From contig JARHVA010004254.1 of assembly GCA_037957365.1 (NCBI GenBank), positions 1,198,001 to 1,262,000 on the forward strand: 64,000 nt of DNA, written 5' to 3'. This DNA is from Torreya grandis (lineage: Eukaryota; Streptophyta; Pinopsida; Cupressales; Taxaceae). Each line of letters starts with the position of its first letter. The stretch's first letter is position 1. A program made the position numbers and the translations under genes. Positions 1 through 12,404 of this stretch are shown in pieces. Under the pieces are notes generated by a model. That model was not told where the DNA came from and did not search any database. It was given only the letters and a program-made list of their open reading frames with translations.

Positions 1-111
1 TGAAGTCACTCAGGCTTGAAGAAATTCATCATAAAATTCTTTTTAAGAGTGATTTGGTGCCTTACAAGTAAAAATCTAGGTAGTACAATCTAAAGATATC
101 AGGTACTATTT

Positions 112-1370
112 TGTCTGAAATACAGAAGATGGTGAATGCTAAAATAATTTTCCCAATCCATCATTCCACATGGATTGCCAACATAGTACCCGTGAGAAAA
201 AAATGGCAAAATTTGCCTTTGCATGGACTTCAAGAATTTGAATCAGTCATCTTTAAAGAATAACTATTGTTTGCCCATCATGGACCAAGTTCTTCGGACA
301 GTGACCGATTCAGAGATGTTATTAATGCTAGACGGCTTCTCAGGGTACAATCAAGTAAAAGTCAGTGAAGCAGACCAGCACAAGATTGCCTTCACTACAT
401 CTTGGGGCACCTTTGCATATCAAAGAATGCCATTTAACCTGATAAATGCTGTCACCACTTTCCAGAGAGCAATGGACCTTGCTTTCAAAGACGAAATGGG
501 TAAGTTCATTGTGGTATACCTTAATGACTTGACCATCTTTTTCAAGCATCGCCCTGACCATGTGTGCCATTTGCAACAAGTGCTAGAATGTTGCCACCAG
601 AATGTCATTTATTTAAATCCCAAGAAGTCTATTTTTAGAGTAACAGAAGAGAATCTTCTCGGACACATTGTATCTCAAGAAGGCATAAAGATTGACTCAG
701 ACAGAGTCAAGTCCATCTAGAAACTTACTCTGCCCACAAGTAAGACTGTAGTTCACTCTTTCTTTGAAAAGATGAATTTTTTACGAATGTTCATCCTCAA
801 GTTTGCTAAGAAGACTCGCCACATTGTGAACATGATGAAGGAAAAGGCCACTTTCAGCTGAACTAAAGAAGTCAAATTGGCATTTCAAGACATCAAGACA
901 GCTATTACCCATGCCCCAATTCTAGTTTGTCCAGATTATACCAAAGATTTCACCATATATAGTTATTCTTTTGAGCACACACTTTCAGTAATTCTGGTTC
1001 AACAGAATAAAGAAGGTGTGGAATCTCCCATATCCTTCATGAGCTGTCCTCTCAAAGCTCATGAGCTAAAGTATTCACACATGGAGAAGCATGCTTATGC
1101 AGTGATAAAGGTAGTGAAGCATTTTTGCTTTTACATCCTGAATTTACACACTATTGCCCTGGTTCCTAACACCACAGTCAAATCCATATTAACTCAACAA
1201 GAGTTTGAAATGAAAAGAGGCAATTAGATTGCTAAAATCTAGGAGTTTGATGTAGTCATCAAACCAATGAAGCTAATGTAGGGAAGGGGCCTATGCCAAT
1301 TGATTGCTGACAATAGACTAGAAAAAATAGAGCATGGAGAAGAATAAATTAAAGACTCGCCAACAATCCT
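112..1370 (+). pseudogene. gypsy pol A: reverse transcriptase and RNase H domains (broken)
   Basis: Copies element RNA into DNA in an intact relative. The RT begins near 112 (EIQKM) and runs through HSTWIANIVPVRKK to the frame fixed at MDFKNLN (223). Visible RT signatures are LDGFSGYNQVKV, DQHKIAFTT, WGTFAYQRMPF and the catalytic box, here YLND where the family has YLDD. The family MPFGL is MPFNL. RNase H-type homology follows (CPDYTKDFTIYS, LKYSHMEKHAYAVIK, ILTQQEFEMKRG). One frameshift lies at an A run near 200-210. From about 211 to the end of pol the frame is constant and is interrupted only by stops (for example 718 TAG, 859 TGA, 1225 TAG). It cannot make a working enzyme. The overall pattern resembles conifer IFG7 pol, recalled rather than searched. 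Confidence 0.85.
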
Positions 1371-2649
1371 CTTTGTCTCCACCACGAATAAGTGGTATTC
1401 AAGTATTGTTCATTTCCTTACTTATAGTGAGTGTTCTACTCACCTATATCGTAAAGAAAGGAGGACTATCAAGTTAAAAGCTGTCAATTTTATCCTGTGG
1501 GACAACGGCCTATATAAGAGGAACCTTGATGGAGTGTTCCTTCGCTGTGTGGATAAAGAGCAACATAACTAACTTTTGAAGTCATTCCATAATCTGGCTT
1601 GTGGAGGACATTTTTTTGCTCTTGTAATTGCTCATAAGATTTTGTGAGCTAGGTATTATTAGCCTACTCTATTTCAACATGCATACAAATGGGTATGAAG
1701 ATGTAAACTATGCCAACAGTTCATTGGAAAACCCAAATTAGCTACTCTGCCTCTTAAGCCAGTGGTGATAGAAGAGCCATTTTAATAATGGGGAATCGAT
1801 TTCATTGGTGCTGTAAACCCATCTTCAAGTGCTGGACATGATTATGTCCTCACAGCCACAGATTACTTCACCAAGTGGGTGGAAGCTATTCTAACTAAGC
1901 ATGCTACTTTAGAAGTAGTTTACGATTTCCTCAAAGAGAACATCATTTCAAGGTTTGAGGTCCCAACCAAGATTGTCATAGATAACGCAACTTATTTCTC
2001 TTCTCAGGAGATTACTCAGTTCTATTTTTACTATGGGATTACCCTCTCCCACTCTTATGATTATTTTTCACAAGGGAATGGCCAAGCTGAATCAAGCAAC
2101 AAGAACCTGGTGACTATCATCAAGAAGATGGTAGATGACAACCAACGAACATGGCATAAAGTATTAGTTGATGCTTTATGGGCAGACAAAATTACACCCA
2201 AGAAGGCAATTGGTATGCCACATTTCTAACTTCTTTATGGTCTCAATGCTGAGATACCAATCACCCTAGAATTGCTAGCATTGAAATTAGCTAAGGCAGT
2301 TGAAGATCAGACATATGAAAGCTCCATCGATAAGAGGATCATGTGATTGATTGAGTTGGATGAGCAGTGAACTATGGTGGTAGATCGACTCGCTACGCAT
2401 CAAAGTCTGGTGAAGAAGCTCTTTGAACATAAAGCAAAAAACTATGATTTCCAAATTAGAGATCAAGTCCTATTGTGGGACAAGAGAAGAGAACCAAAGG
2501 GAATGCTTGGGAAATTCGATTCCCTTTAGAGAGACCCGTTTACTATCCATCAGCTAAATGGTGAAAATAATTTTTTATTGAAATATCAAGATGGCACATC
2601 CTTTTCTCTACCTCACAATGGGCAACATCTAAAACACTTCAATTCTTGA
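1371..2649 (+). pseudogene. gypsy pol A: integrase domain and pol C-terminus (broken)
   Basis: Same reading frame as the RT above. The zinc-binding part is visible at about 1580-1730 (HNLACGGH, then CKLCQQ). The catalytic core has Asp in WGIDFIGAV (near 1797), Asp in VIDNATYF (near 1981) and Glu in GQAESSNK (near 2088), so the DDE triad is still present. The C-terminal part (VLLWDKRREPKGMLGKFDSL, then YQDGTSFSLPHNGQHLKHF) ends at a TGA at 2647-2649. About ten stops interrupt the frame (for example before LLYG at 2227), with no net frameshift. The same C-terminal tail is present in A2 at 14328-14510, which is how the two elements were linked. Confidence 0.85.
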
Positions 2650-2751
2650 AGTATCAGATAAGATCACCTGTACACATATATTTGTATAGTCTTTATTTTT
2701 GTTTTATGTTGTTTCTTTTCATTTTTTTGGCACCTTTATTTTTGGGGAGCA

Positions 2752-4830
2752 TGACTCTGTAGCCCAATGGCATACTTAAAGGCACTGCAGATTCTAGTTT
2801 CTACTCCCCTCAGCTGTTCCAAGTTTTCAACTGAAGGAAGTTCCCCAACTGGAGTCAACTGTTGTTCCCATAATCTGTCACTTATTTTTTGGGACAACCT
2901 ATGAACTATTTTGGTCCTATAGACAAAAATTATCTCTTCCCTTCTCAAAAAATTATTTTGAGCATTCAAATTCTTCATTATTCAAGCTTTTTCAGTTAAG
3001 GGGCTAGCAAGTTTAACAAGTTCAACGGTTTCAACAGGCGAGTTCTCACAAAGGAACAAGTTCCCAACACTTAGGCAATTTCAAGATTGGTTCAACGCCT
3101 CGGTTCAACCAAAAATGTTCATCAGTAAGCTTCAAACAAAGGATTGAACCATTGAACTATTGAACCATTGAACCCCACTTCCAAAAGGTTCAAAAGTTCA
3201 ATGAGTTCAAAGGTTCCACGACATTGACAAGCTTAAAGAGCTAAGCGCTTCGGCAAAAGTTCAAAGTTCAACTGCTTCGGCAAGTTCAACGACTTTAAAA
3301 GACTTAGCGAAAAGAGGGAAGATTAAACCATTGAACCTTTAAACTTTGAACCAAAAAAGGTTCAAAAGTTTAAAGGTTCAACACGATTGGTTCAAAGATA
3401 TTGGTTCAAGCAGTCAATCGAATGAGCAAAACAAAAGATTAAACGGTTGAGTCATTAAACCAAAGTTGGTTCAATCGATCGATTCAATTGAACAGTTCAA
3501 AGGAGTGCCCCAAAGCTGAAAGGGCAAGTGCCCTTGTAGAGGGCAGTGAACAAAAGGCAGGTGCCCTTGCGGAGGGCAGGGAACATTTTCTCAAAGATCA
3601 AAGAGAAGGCCGAATCGGTAAGGTTTCCTTCGGACTTTTTGTCTGAAGAAATTACCAAGTAAAGGAACCAAAAGAATTCCTTCGAAAAGATTTTCTGCGA
3701 AATAATTTCTCAAAGGCAAATCCTTCGAACAAAATGTCTGAAGAAATTCCTTCGGACATTTTGCCCGAAGGAATAATCAAAAACCCAGCGAAAAAGCGGC
3801 TAAGGCAAGGGAAGATTTCCTTCAGACATTTTGTCTGAAGGATTTGAAGGAAAAGGCCACCCGAAGAATCTTGAAGGACAAGTACCCTTGCGAGGGGCTC
3901 TTAGCACCCAGAAAATGGACCTTTTTCAAAGACCTGAAGGGACACCTTCCCTTCATGGTGTTCCAAAGACATAAAGCTGAAAGAATTTCAAGGCTTTAAA
4001 AGACTTAGCTGAAACAAAGGATTCTGAAAAAGAGATTGAACCGATGAACCTTAAACCAAAATGGTTCAAAGGTTCGAAGAAAGCTCCAAACAAAGGAAGG
4101 AAGCAAAAGATTCTAGAGACCAATTTAAAGAGATGGTTCAACCAAAGAGCAAGGAAGTGATTGAACCAGGGAATAAATGGAACCAAGGAACCAATAAAGA
4201 CCACTTGAGCAGTTGAACTATTGAACCAATGAAATTTCAAAGGTTCAAATGTTCATGGTTCAATATGGTTCAAGCAACCAACAACCATTGACGTTACCGC
4301 GAACGTCAAATTTAAGGTAGTGGAATATCCATTAATTTTTAAATATAACACAGAACTTGAAGGATGAACCAAGTGACTAGCTGAAGAAGATAGCCCGAGA
4401 GCTCTAATTGCAATAGGAAAGAGGAGAAGGCTACAGAAGATATTGAAATATATACAAGAGAGTTATTTTTAGTAGGTGAAACAATCCACCAAGTTATCAT
4501 CTGAACACACCAAATCAAGGACGCAACCTATTTTTCTTCCATGAAGTAAAGGCAAAGTGGACAGCCGTGAAAATAAGAAGGAAAGGACTAGGTGACCTAT
4601 ACTTTAGAGGAGACATATGAGATAAATTGGCATGCCATAGTTAAGGCTGATGCACTATTCCAAGCATGGCCCCTTGACAGAATTAGAAATGCATTCAAGG
4701 GATTGAATGCAGCATGGGCCGTTCCATGAAACAAAGTGCCAAGCCTTTCTTGGCTGCTATATATTGTAATCTCTTGTTTTATGAAAAGGGGATCTCTCCA
4801 TTATAGAAGCAAAATAATGCACCTAAGGAT
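2752..4830 (+). repeat. LTR-like 3' segment of element A
   Basis: Starts TGACTCTGTAGCCC directly after a G-rich tract (tttggggagca), as a 3' LTR does. The corresponding start in A2 (TGACTCCATAGCCC, 14224 read leftwards) follows a similar tract. The interior is dominated by short variants of TTGAACC/GGTTCAA and by TTCGG-type hairpins. No open frame of interest is present. The right end is not defined; a TATA-like tatataaaaagaggg at 5461-5475 could belong to the LTR promoter if the LTR extends that far, but that is a guess. Confidence 0.6.
3627..3841 (+). repeat. Cluster of 22-23 bp hairpins (CCTTCGGACA..TGTCTGAAGG type)
   Basis: Self-complementary units at 3627-3648, 3722-3743, 3749-3771 and 3819-3841, plus a decayed one at about 3679-3701. 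The last (CCTTCAGACATTTTGTCTGAAGG split into two 10-base arms around TTT) is a perfect hairpin. The 3749 unit pairs through CCTTCGG with CCGAAGG instead. A related hairpin occurs in the A2 copy at 13229-13251 (ccttcggataatttgttcgaagg). Function unknown. Confidence 0.75.
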
Positions 4831-6405
4831 GAAGCTAAGATTTTAAAAGGGTAAAATAATGCACCTAAGCATTGTAAAGTTTGGTGGCAACCCTAAAAAG
4901 GTCAAAGGAAAAATAGAAATGTGGAAGGCATGGGAAGTTTGACATTAAGGCAAAAAGGTAAAACAAAGCTAAGTATTGCTATTTTTAATATTTTGCTTAT
5001 GTCAAAGATCTCTTCAGAGGAAAAATATCTTGTAGGGTTTATGAGGCCAAGGTAGGCCATTCCAAGCATAGTTTCCAAATGGCCATGGATCCTTCTTTGA
5101 TTCTATCACAACTGGAGTTTTCCAATGCAATCATGACAAAGAAAGGGGTGTTTTTTGGCTTACAAAGGAGAAGGGAAGTTATCCAAAAGATTTTAGATAT
5201 GAAAATAATTAATGGGAGATCATGGTCAAGTAGTTACACATGAAGAAAAATAGATTGTTTGGCTCCCAAGGAATATTATCCCTTAAGCCCAAGTGTAGTG
5301 GATTTTTAGCTAAGTAGTTCAAGGGTTTGTTTGAGATCTTCATCATTGCAAAGATAGATAGTTACTAGAATGATTTTCTTGCAAGGCATGAGCTTCCAAG
5401 CATGATCAAGGGCATCTTCCAGTTGAAGCATATTCCCAAAATATTCCATGTGAAAGAGTTATATAAAAAGAGGGCTTGTTCTCTTTTCAAAGGTTATTGC
5501 TGGTTGTTGTTCTTTCTAGGTATTAGTCTCTTTTAAATTTCAGGATCCTTGATGTGTGTGTCTTGTCTCTCTTGCTAAGGTGGTTGCAATTATACATCCA
5601 TTAGCAAGCTCTGAAAGCATTGTATATGTCTCCCCTATTAAAAAATCAAACTGACCATGCTTTACCCCTTGACCACATTCTAAACACTGATATATGTAAG
5701 ATTTATTTTCAAGATAATGGAAAATAGTTGTGTTTTCTATTGTATCTTGTCATTGAAATGCAATAACATATTTTACATGCTTTGTTGATCTATTGATTGG
5801 GTATTTAGTTTATGCTTATCAATGGTGGCAGTTGTTTTGGGCATAGATCTAAGTTGTAAATTCCTTTCTGCATTGCGATTTGGAAATGTGTTATTGATGA
5901 CATCTTAAGGGCACCCTAGGTTTATGGATTTGATAGAAAAAAGTGTTTGAATGTCTAGTTACATTGTATGCTTTAGGGTTTCAAAGATCATTTGAATACT
6001 TGCATTGTATTGACACCAATGGATGCAAAGTATTTCTGATAATTTCCTTAGCTTGTTTTTTTTCAATTTTCTACATCTTTGCAAATGAATGATGTCATGC
6101 TTGTTGAAAGCCTTCCTACTATTTGATAAACCACACCACCACACAAAATTCTTATAACTACCTAACTCATCCTACCCTATTACACCCTACAAATAATACA
6201 TGCCATTACATATTTTAAGTGTTATTTGCCTGCAAATGCATCAATATTGCATATCTAAAATGTGTCTGTATTTTGTGATTTAAATTGCAGCATTGCAATC
6301 TCCTATTTTGCCCTAGATTATTGAAAATTTCTTTAAAATGAAGGTTGAAATCATATTTAAATCTATCTTTAGTAGTTTGTGTCTGGCCTAAAGCATTTGT
6401 TTGTT
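4831..6405. other. No gene recognised
   Basis: AT-rich DNA between elements A and D. The phrase aaaataatgcacctaag is repeated at about 4808 and 4853. A TATA-like box lies at 5461-5475. The small open frames (61 and 101 codons on the minus strand at 5959-6144 and 6215-6520) show no domain and look random. Confidence 0.5.
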
Positions 6406-6410
6406 CCTTG

Positions 6411-7609
6411 TGACAACCCCTCACAGGTGGAGTGTGCAAACTTGGTTGTGCCTTGGTTAGATTTGTATTTGTGTGTGTGTGAATAATCCCCATAGAGATT
6501 GAATTGTAGTATCCATCCATGTGAGAAAGCTAATCCTTAGGTCCTCTCACCTTAGTTCAGGTAGATCCATAAGTGGCAAGGAGCTAACCATACCCTCTAT
6601 CGGTGTCTTTCAGTCATTATCTACGTTTAGTACATCTTGATGGTAAACCCTTCCCCGACTATAATGACATATTTGCAATTTTTCATCTTTGTTTATCATA
6701 CTATCGAGTGTGCAAGGTTGAGTGAAAGAGGTGTACAATTGGGAACCATCACAATATATATACATGACTTTTAACCCTCTAACCATTAGATGGGAATAAT
6801 ATTAGAAATGCACATACAAACTCAGAACAAGTTGTGCATAATTAAGGTTGTAAATCCCTATTCTACCCTACTTCTACATACAACCATCTATAACATTCAT
6901 AAACTTAGATTACTCAGATTTCCAGTCTCGAGCACATTTAAATCACTTAGGTTTATAATCATACTAGCTTGACTTGCACTTGCACCAACACTTAGGTGGG
7001 GAGAACTACAAAGGGCTTGATCCCTCTTCGTAATATTGCTATATAGGCAACTCTCATCACATTAGGGTGTTGAAGATGTTCAACTTGCCCCACTAATAAA
7101 CATGTTTTACTACTTGTATCAAATAAATGCCCTAACACCATAGAATATTAAGGTTTTCTCATAAAATCAGTCAAAATAAGTCATCTATAGGGTTTTATAA
7201 CTCTTACAAGTAGTAATAGGCTTGACAAACCTACACACAGGTGCACCTAAAAGCTCAAAACAATTTTACATAGAGGACACTATCACCAAAACAGGGACAC
7301 TAGGATCACATGGCATCACTATCCAATTAGGGAACTGCTATCTAGGAGGGATTTGGACACTTGGATCTTATTTATGACACTTAGAGTACCCTTTGCCTTA
7401 GTTTTCCACCTTTAGGTCATCCATCTCAATCATTTTTCATCTAAGTTCTCATTTGCATTATTCATTGTTATTTTTAGAAAGGTCAAATTTAGTCAATTTT
7501 GTAATAAACTAGTGGCTATAGTTATTGCATATTTCTACACTATTTTACTATACTCAACCCTTTAACAACATAGGATTTACATTCATCTAAGTCCTAAAAT
7601 GTTAAAACA
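6411..7609 (+). repeat. Element D left LTR (5')
   Basis: The 3' two thirds (from about 6745, atatatatacatgactttt) match 32325-32431 plus 39295-40029, for example tgcataattaaggtt and aggtggggagaactaca. It ends ...gttaaaaca at 7609. The start is inferred from the length of the right LTR and the flanking CCTTG. Confidence 0.6.
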
Positions 7610-7611
7610 AT

Positions 7612-7625
7612 TGGTGAACTTGACT
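7612..7625 (+). promoter_or_regulatory. Candidate primer-binding site of element D
   Basis: ttggtgaacttgac, two bases after the left LTR. Element C has tttggtaaacccaatc in the same position. The tRNA matched was not identified. Confidence 0.4.
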
Positions 7626-9825
7626 TACTTTGAATATTGCATAAATCGTAACCCTAGATAACCCTGGGGTTTATGTTTCTAGCCTTCTAAGACCCATACT
7701 CAGATCTTAAAGCCCTGTATTTTTTGATTTGCATTTCATATAATCATGATAATAATGAAAGATGAAGTAGATTACTTTTTGATGCAAAGTTTTATAGTTT
7801 CTCTTGTGTGCTTGTTTCCTTTCATTTGGAATGAATTCAAAGATGACATAAACACATATATACATGATGTTTAAAATCAATTAAAATATATTTCATGTTT
7901 CATAGCATGTTATCCTTCTCTTATGTGGAATTCCATTAGCAAGAAAACCCTTGCACACATAGAGGATTTAGTATATAAGCTAACAACTATGTTTCAAGTT
8001 TCAATGTCATATCTTATGCACTAAAAATAATCTCATTCTCCTCCTCATCTCTATGAGGGTGATAGCTACTTTCCCTCTAACTAGGTCCATGCTATCACTC
8101 CTCCATGAGATTAAACAACCTCTTCTATCATTACTAATGCCCGTACTCACCCTATCCATACTTCTCCCCTATAGGGTGTGTGCCTACATGTTCAATCAAA
8201 AGCAACTAGGGTTTGCACTTGTGAGACTTGAAGGGATCAAATTATCATTATGAACAAGCTAATATAAAAATTATAGAATCAAAATAAGTTATTAAGTGAA
8301 AAAGGTCACATTATTGGTATATCACATTACATGTACACAATCTTAAAAGTACACTAGTATCAATCATGTATATGCATTTTCACCTAGTTAATTTATGGAA
8401 AACAATGTTATAGATCAAAACAAGAAATCATAATAAAGTACATTTACAAATAGTGATTCAAAAAGCCTACAAGGGTCCAATAAGAGTTCAAGTGATGTAC
8501 TAAGGGAAATGATTAAAGATAAGCTAATCAACCTACCTCTTCTACACCCAGTGAGGAGATCCAAATATTATTGTGCATGTCATAGAATGCATGGGCACCA
8601 CAATAATTCATGTTTAACATTGAAAAGTAAAATGCAATAGATAATGGATATGAATGACTCAAACAATGACACATCATCCAAAAAACATACTTAGGCACAT
8701 CTACAAATTTAAAAAGGGTCAAATTTCGAAACAGTACAAAAATGGTTACTAAGCATAACTCAAAACAACAAAAGGTTCACAAATAACAATTAGAGCAAGA
8801 AACAGTACAACAAGCACATGTAAAACAAGTAAAAGATATATATCCACCTCTCCAAAATGAGACTCAAATTTCAAAACTGTATGGATTTGGTGAAAAATAT
8901 CTACAATAGTTTGATTATCATGGTCAAGGTTTAGGCAAGCAGGCCCAAAACATCACTAATCCTATTCTAGCAGTTGATAATGTTGGTCAACAAGGTTTGA
9001 GATTTATTAAACATAATAAGTCAAATCATTCACATATATAGTTTATCAAGGCAAAAAGTCTAGATACATATGAAATGTTACAAAAAGAGTAAGAACTTAA
9101 GTTACAAAGTAAAAATCATGCTAAGCCAATAAGCATTCTCAAAAAAGGCTTTCTAGCAAAAATGCCTCCAGAGCACCATATGCCTCTAATAAGCATAGTT
9201 TCAAAGGGTAAAATCATAATCAACATTCCAAAGCATAATTCATAAAGGTCAACTCCACGGTATGAGGTAATTCCCTATACTCATCTAGATACAATATAAG
9301 TCAACACTAACATTCCAGATTATTATGATTATTATGATTTTGATGATGAACACTACTTATATTCATACTACAACACCATTCAACTATAACATAACAATCA
9401 CACTACATGAGAGATTACAGTTCCTATTTTTGACACAAGACACATTGATAGTGAGTTTCCCATGAGACTAATTTGTTAGTATTGTTCCTCCCTTCTTATA
9501 CATACTTTCCTTATTTCTCACTCCTTGCATATAGTTTCATTTTCATGTTGATTATACATAGCTTATATCTAGAAAATATAAAAATAATACAATATTTCAA
9601 ATACACAAAAACATTCAAATATTTACTCATAAAACAAAAATTTTAGATTATATCCATTGCCATGTTTACATCTCTTATATTTGTTAGACACTACATATGA
9701 TAGCTATCTTAGTATAATCAATTTTATCATACATACATATTTTACTTGGTCTTATCAAGTGCTTACAGATTGCTTACAGGACTCAGGTCCACTACATTGA
9801 TCCAGATTTGATATTATATGCCTCT
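7626..9825 (+). other. Internal region of element D, 5' part; no clear gene
   Basis: By position this should correspond to the gag-protease part of element C, but no conserved box survives that I can name. At about 9320-9365 the plus strand encodes an Asp/Tyr-rich stretch (DYYDYYDFDDEH) resembling the DYYDSDAD of element C at about 54738. The region is too decayed to call a frame. Confidence 0.45.
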
Positions 9826-10786
9826 TGTCACTTTGATTTTCACCCTTTGAGGAGATGTCTCAGCTCTCCTCATCCAAGTAGCATAATTGAAACACCTCTA
9901 GGCTTGTGGGTAGCCTAAGGCTGAGGTGAATCTTTAGATAGGGATAGTTCCCTTGATGTACCACTTTGGATCACTAGTACACCTAAACCTTGTGAGGGAA
10001 AAGGGAGAGAGAAAAATGAAAGCAAACAATCCTAAGGGAGGTGATTCACCAAATTTATTGATGACTACTAACCAGATGCATGTTACACATGTAACCAAGA
10101 GACTAACCAAACATACACTTCTCCAATATGCATCTTCTCACATCAATATTACATTATGAGGTTATGGATGAATGTTTAGGCTTGGAGGACTAGACAAGAG
10201 GCCTTGAATGGTGCTAGTGAATAGACTAACTCAACCTTGACACTTCCTATAACACTTCACATGCCTTGCAAGAAGAATTTTTCCAACTACAAATAGGTGA
10301 GAGAATGAAACAACATGCTAAGGAACAAGAGTTATCACTAATAAAAATTAATCATCCAAGTAAACACAATATAAAAAGTCATGGAAGAGGTAAAAATTAG
10401 TAGTCTTATTGATCAAATGGTATGCAAATGAGTAAAGCTTCACCATACTCATGTGAAGCATAAGTTACAATGGCCAAAATAGCTGGTTCTTATAGAACTT
10501 GAGAGAAAGAGGAGAAGAGAGAAGTATAAGGGTAATAAGGGTACTTTTCAAGATGAGAAAAGGAGTTAATTGTGTATGAGAATAGGATGTGGGATGAACC
10601 ATGCAAGGTTAGAAGAGACAAGTGTCCATACAAGGCATGCAACTTATGAGAAGTGGAATGAAACTCCTTGTGTTGGCTCAGAAAACAACCTTCATCATCC
10701 ACACCTATTTGAACATATATAAATTGATTAGGGATAGGTCTGATGATTGCAATGAAGGGGAAGGATTTCAAACATGCCTTTCCATG

Positions 10787-10905
10787 TGTTGGGTGAATAT
10801 TCTGTGGGCCAGCTAACTAATGACCAAAATAGTTCCTATCACCATAGCATAGGGAGATTGGTCATCCAATGTTGCAGGTTTACCACATCCAAAGGGGACA
10901 AATCT
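10787..10905 (-). repeat. A2 outer end, inverted copy of 17021-17139
   Basis: From 10787 the plus strand reads tgttgggtgaatattctgtg and stays in register for about 119 bp with the reverse complement of 17021-17139, including the stretch around gtttaccacatccaaa. The last roughly 70 bp also match, less well, as a direct copy because the other end is palindromic. Confidence 0.8.
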
Positions 10906-12404
10906 CTCCTCTCATCAAGGGGAGGTTCCCTATTAAATATACAGAGGATATATACTACATATATAAGCTAAAAATAATATACAGGTGGGATAAACCATCC
11001 ATCTCTCTTTTTTCAAAGATGATGCTAACAAACAGAGGAAAAAATCCTGGGTGATTGGTGAAGGTACTTCTCTTATTTCAGAAGTAACATTTAGCCAAGA
11101 TCCAGATCCCTTCTTGGATAGTATAAATCCCAGTGAAATGATAGAAAGCACTTCTCTTCTTTTAGAAGTTCTTGTTCTTGCAAACAACAGGAATCTTTCT
11201 GGTAGCAAGTGACTGGTAACAGGGTAACAGAGTAACCAACAATCTAAGATGTAGTACAAAGTCTCCACCTTGACTACCCTAGAGTGAGATATGAAGAACA
11301 ATGGGGGCACAAAGTTATCCCAAGGTCCTTTACACAAAAATAGAAAAGAAAAAACACAGACTGAAGATAACTATGACATCACAAAGTCTGAAAGTAGTTA
11401 GCTTTAGGACACCTTCGTTATCACCTCCACTAGTTCTGCTTATTAAATCAAATAAATAAGAATGCTTTCAGAAGACAGACATAAGAACAATCTCCTAAAG
11501 TAGCATAAGCTATAACAACACAAAGTCTGAAAGTAACTTGATTTCTCATTCAATCAAAGAAATATGAACAACAATCTGAGCTCAAAGTCTCAGTAAGGCC
11601 TTTCAATTTGGGCAGAGTTTCACTTCTGGTAAGGGGAATATTTTGTCAACCAGCTAACATGGGACAAATATCTCCTCTCATTAAGGGGAGGTTCCCTATA
11701 AATATAAAGGGGGCTATATACTATAAATATAAGCATAAAGTAAGACACATGAGTGGGATAAACCATCCATATCTCTTTTTTCAGAGATGATGCTAATAAA
11801 CAGAGGAGAAATCTTGGGTGATTGGTGAAGGTACTTCTCTTCTTTCAGAAATAACATTCAGCCAAGAACTAGATCCCTTTTTGGATAGTAGAAATCCTGG
11901 TGAAGCGACAGAAGGCACTTCTCTTCTTTCAGAAGTGCTTGTTCTTGCAAACAACAAGAATCTTTCTGGTAGGATAAGTAACAGGGTGCCAAGGGCGTAG
12001 TAACCAACAATCTAAGATGTAGAACAAAGTCTCCACCTTGACTGCCCAAGAGTGAGGTATGAAGAACAATGGGGGCACAAAGTCATCCCAAGGTCCTTTA
12101 CATAGAAACAAAAAATAAACACACACTAAAAACAATTATGTCAGCACAAAGTCTGAAAGTAATTGGTTTCAGGACACCTTCCTTATCATTTCCACTAGCT
12201 CTACTTATTAAATTAAATAAACAAGAACACATTTAGAAGATAGACATAAGAACAATCTCCTAAAATGATACAAGCTATATAGCACAAAGTCTGCGAATCA
12301 CTTGCTTTCTCATTCAAATAAAATAATATGAAATGCAATCTGAGCTCAAATTCTTAGTATTCGCCTTTCAATTTGGGTAGAGTTTCACTTTTGGTAAGAG
12401 GAAG
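10899..12404 (-). repeat. Tandem duplication of about 740 bp in the A2 arm
   Basis: Unit 1 is 10899-11638 and unit 2 is 11664-12404 (offset about 765-768). Shared landmarks include gggataaaccatccat at 10987 and 11755, the acttctctt..ttcagaa stretches, ccaacaatctaagatgtag and the ttcaatttggg end. The 25 bp between the units (gaatattttgtcaaccagctaac) resembles the element end. Minus-strand frames of 134 and 68 codons in the units are by-products of the repeat. Confidence 0.85.

Larger units (their letters stand above)
1..4830 (+). mobile_element. Ty3/gypsy element A, 3' part (IFG7-like), cut by the window start
   Basis: The 3' part of a gypsy LTR retrotransposon: degraded reverse transcriptase, RNase H and integrase (112-2649), a short non-coding link, a purine-rich tract at about 2741-2751, then a long LTR-like segment from 2752. 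The segment 2560-4830 recurs in reverse orientation at about 12405-14510 (element A2), so the two are relatives in opposite orientation. Similarity to A2 fades at about 4830, where A2 carries a duplicated 0.74 kb block that I do not see here. The 5' LTR and gag lie outside the window. The true right end and the target duplication were not found, so the end coordinate is approximate. Confidence 0.8.

Noticed and set aside
3953..4240. 95-codon minus-strand ORF rich in Phe and Leu
   Set aside because: Made of the GGTTCAA-type repeats of the element A LTR.
6517..6521. CCATG as the left target duplication of element D
   Set aside because: It would give a left LTR of 1088 bp against 1201 bp on the right; CCTTG at 6406-6410 gives 1199 bp.
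10933..11337. 134-codon minus-strand ORF
   Set aside because: Lies in the duplicated LTR-like block; the second unit has it broken, and no domain is visible.
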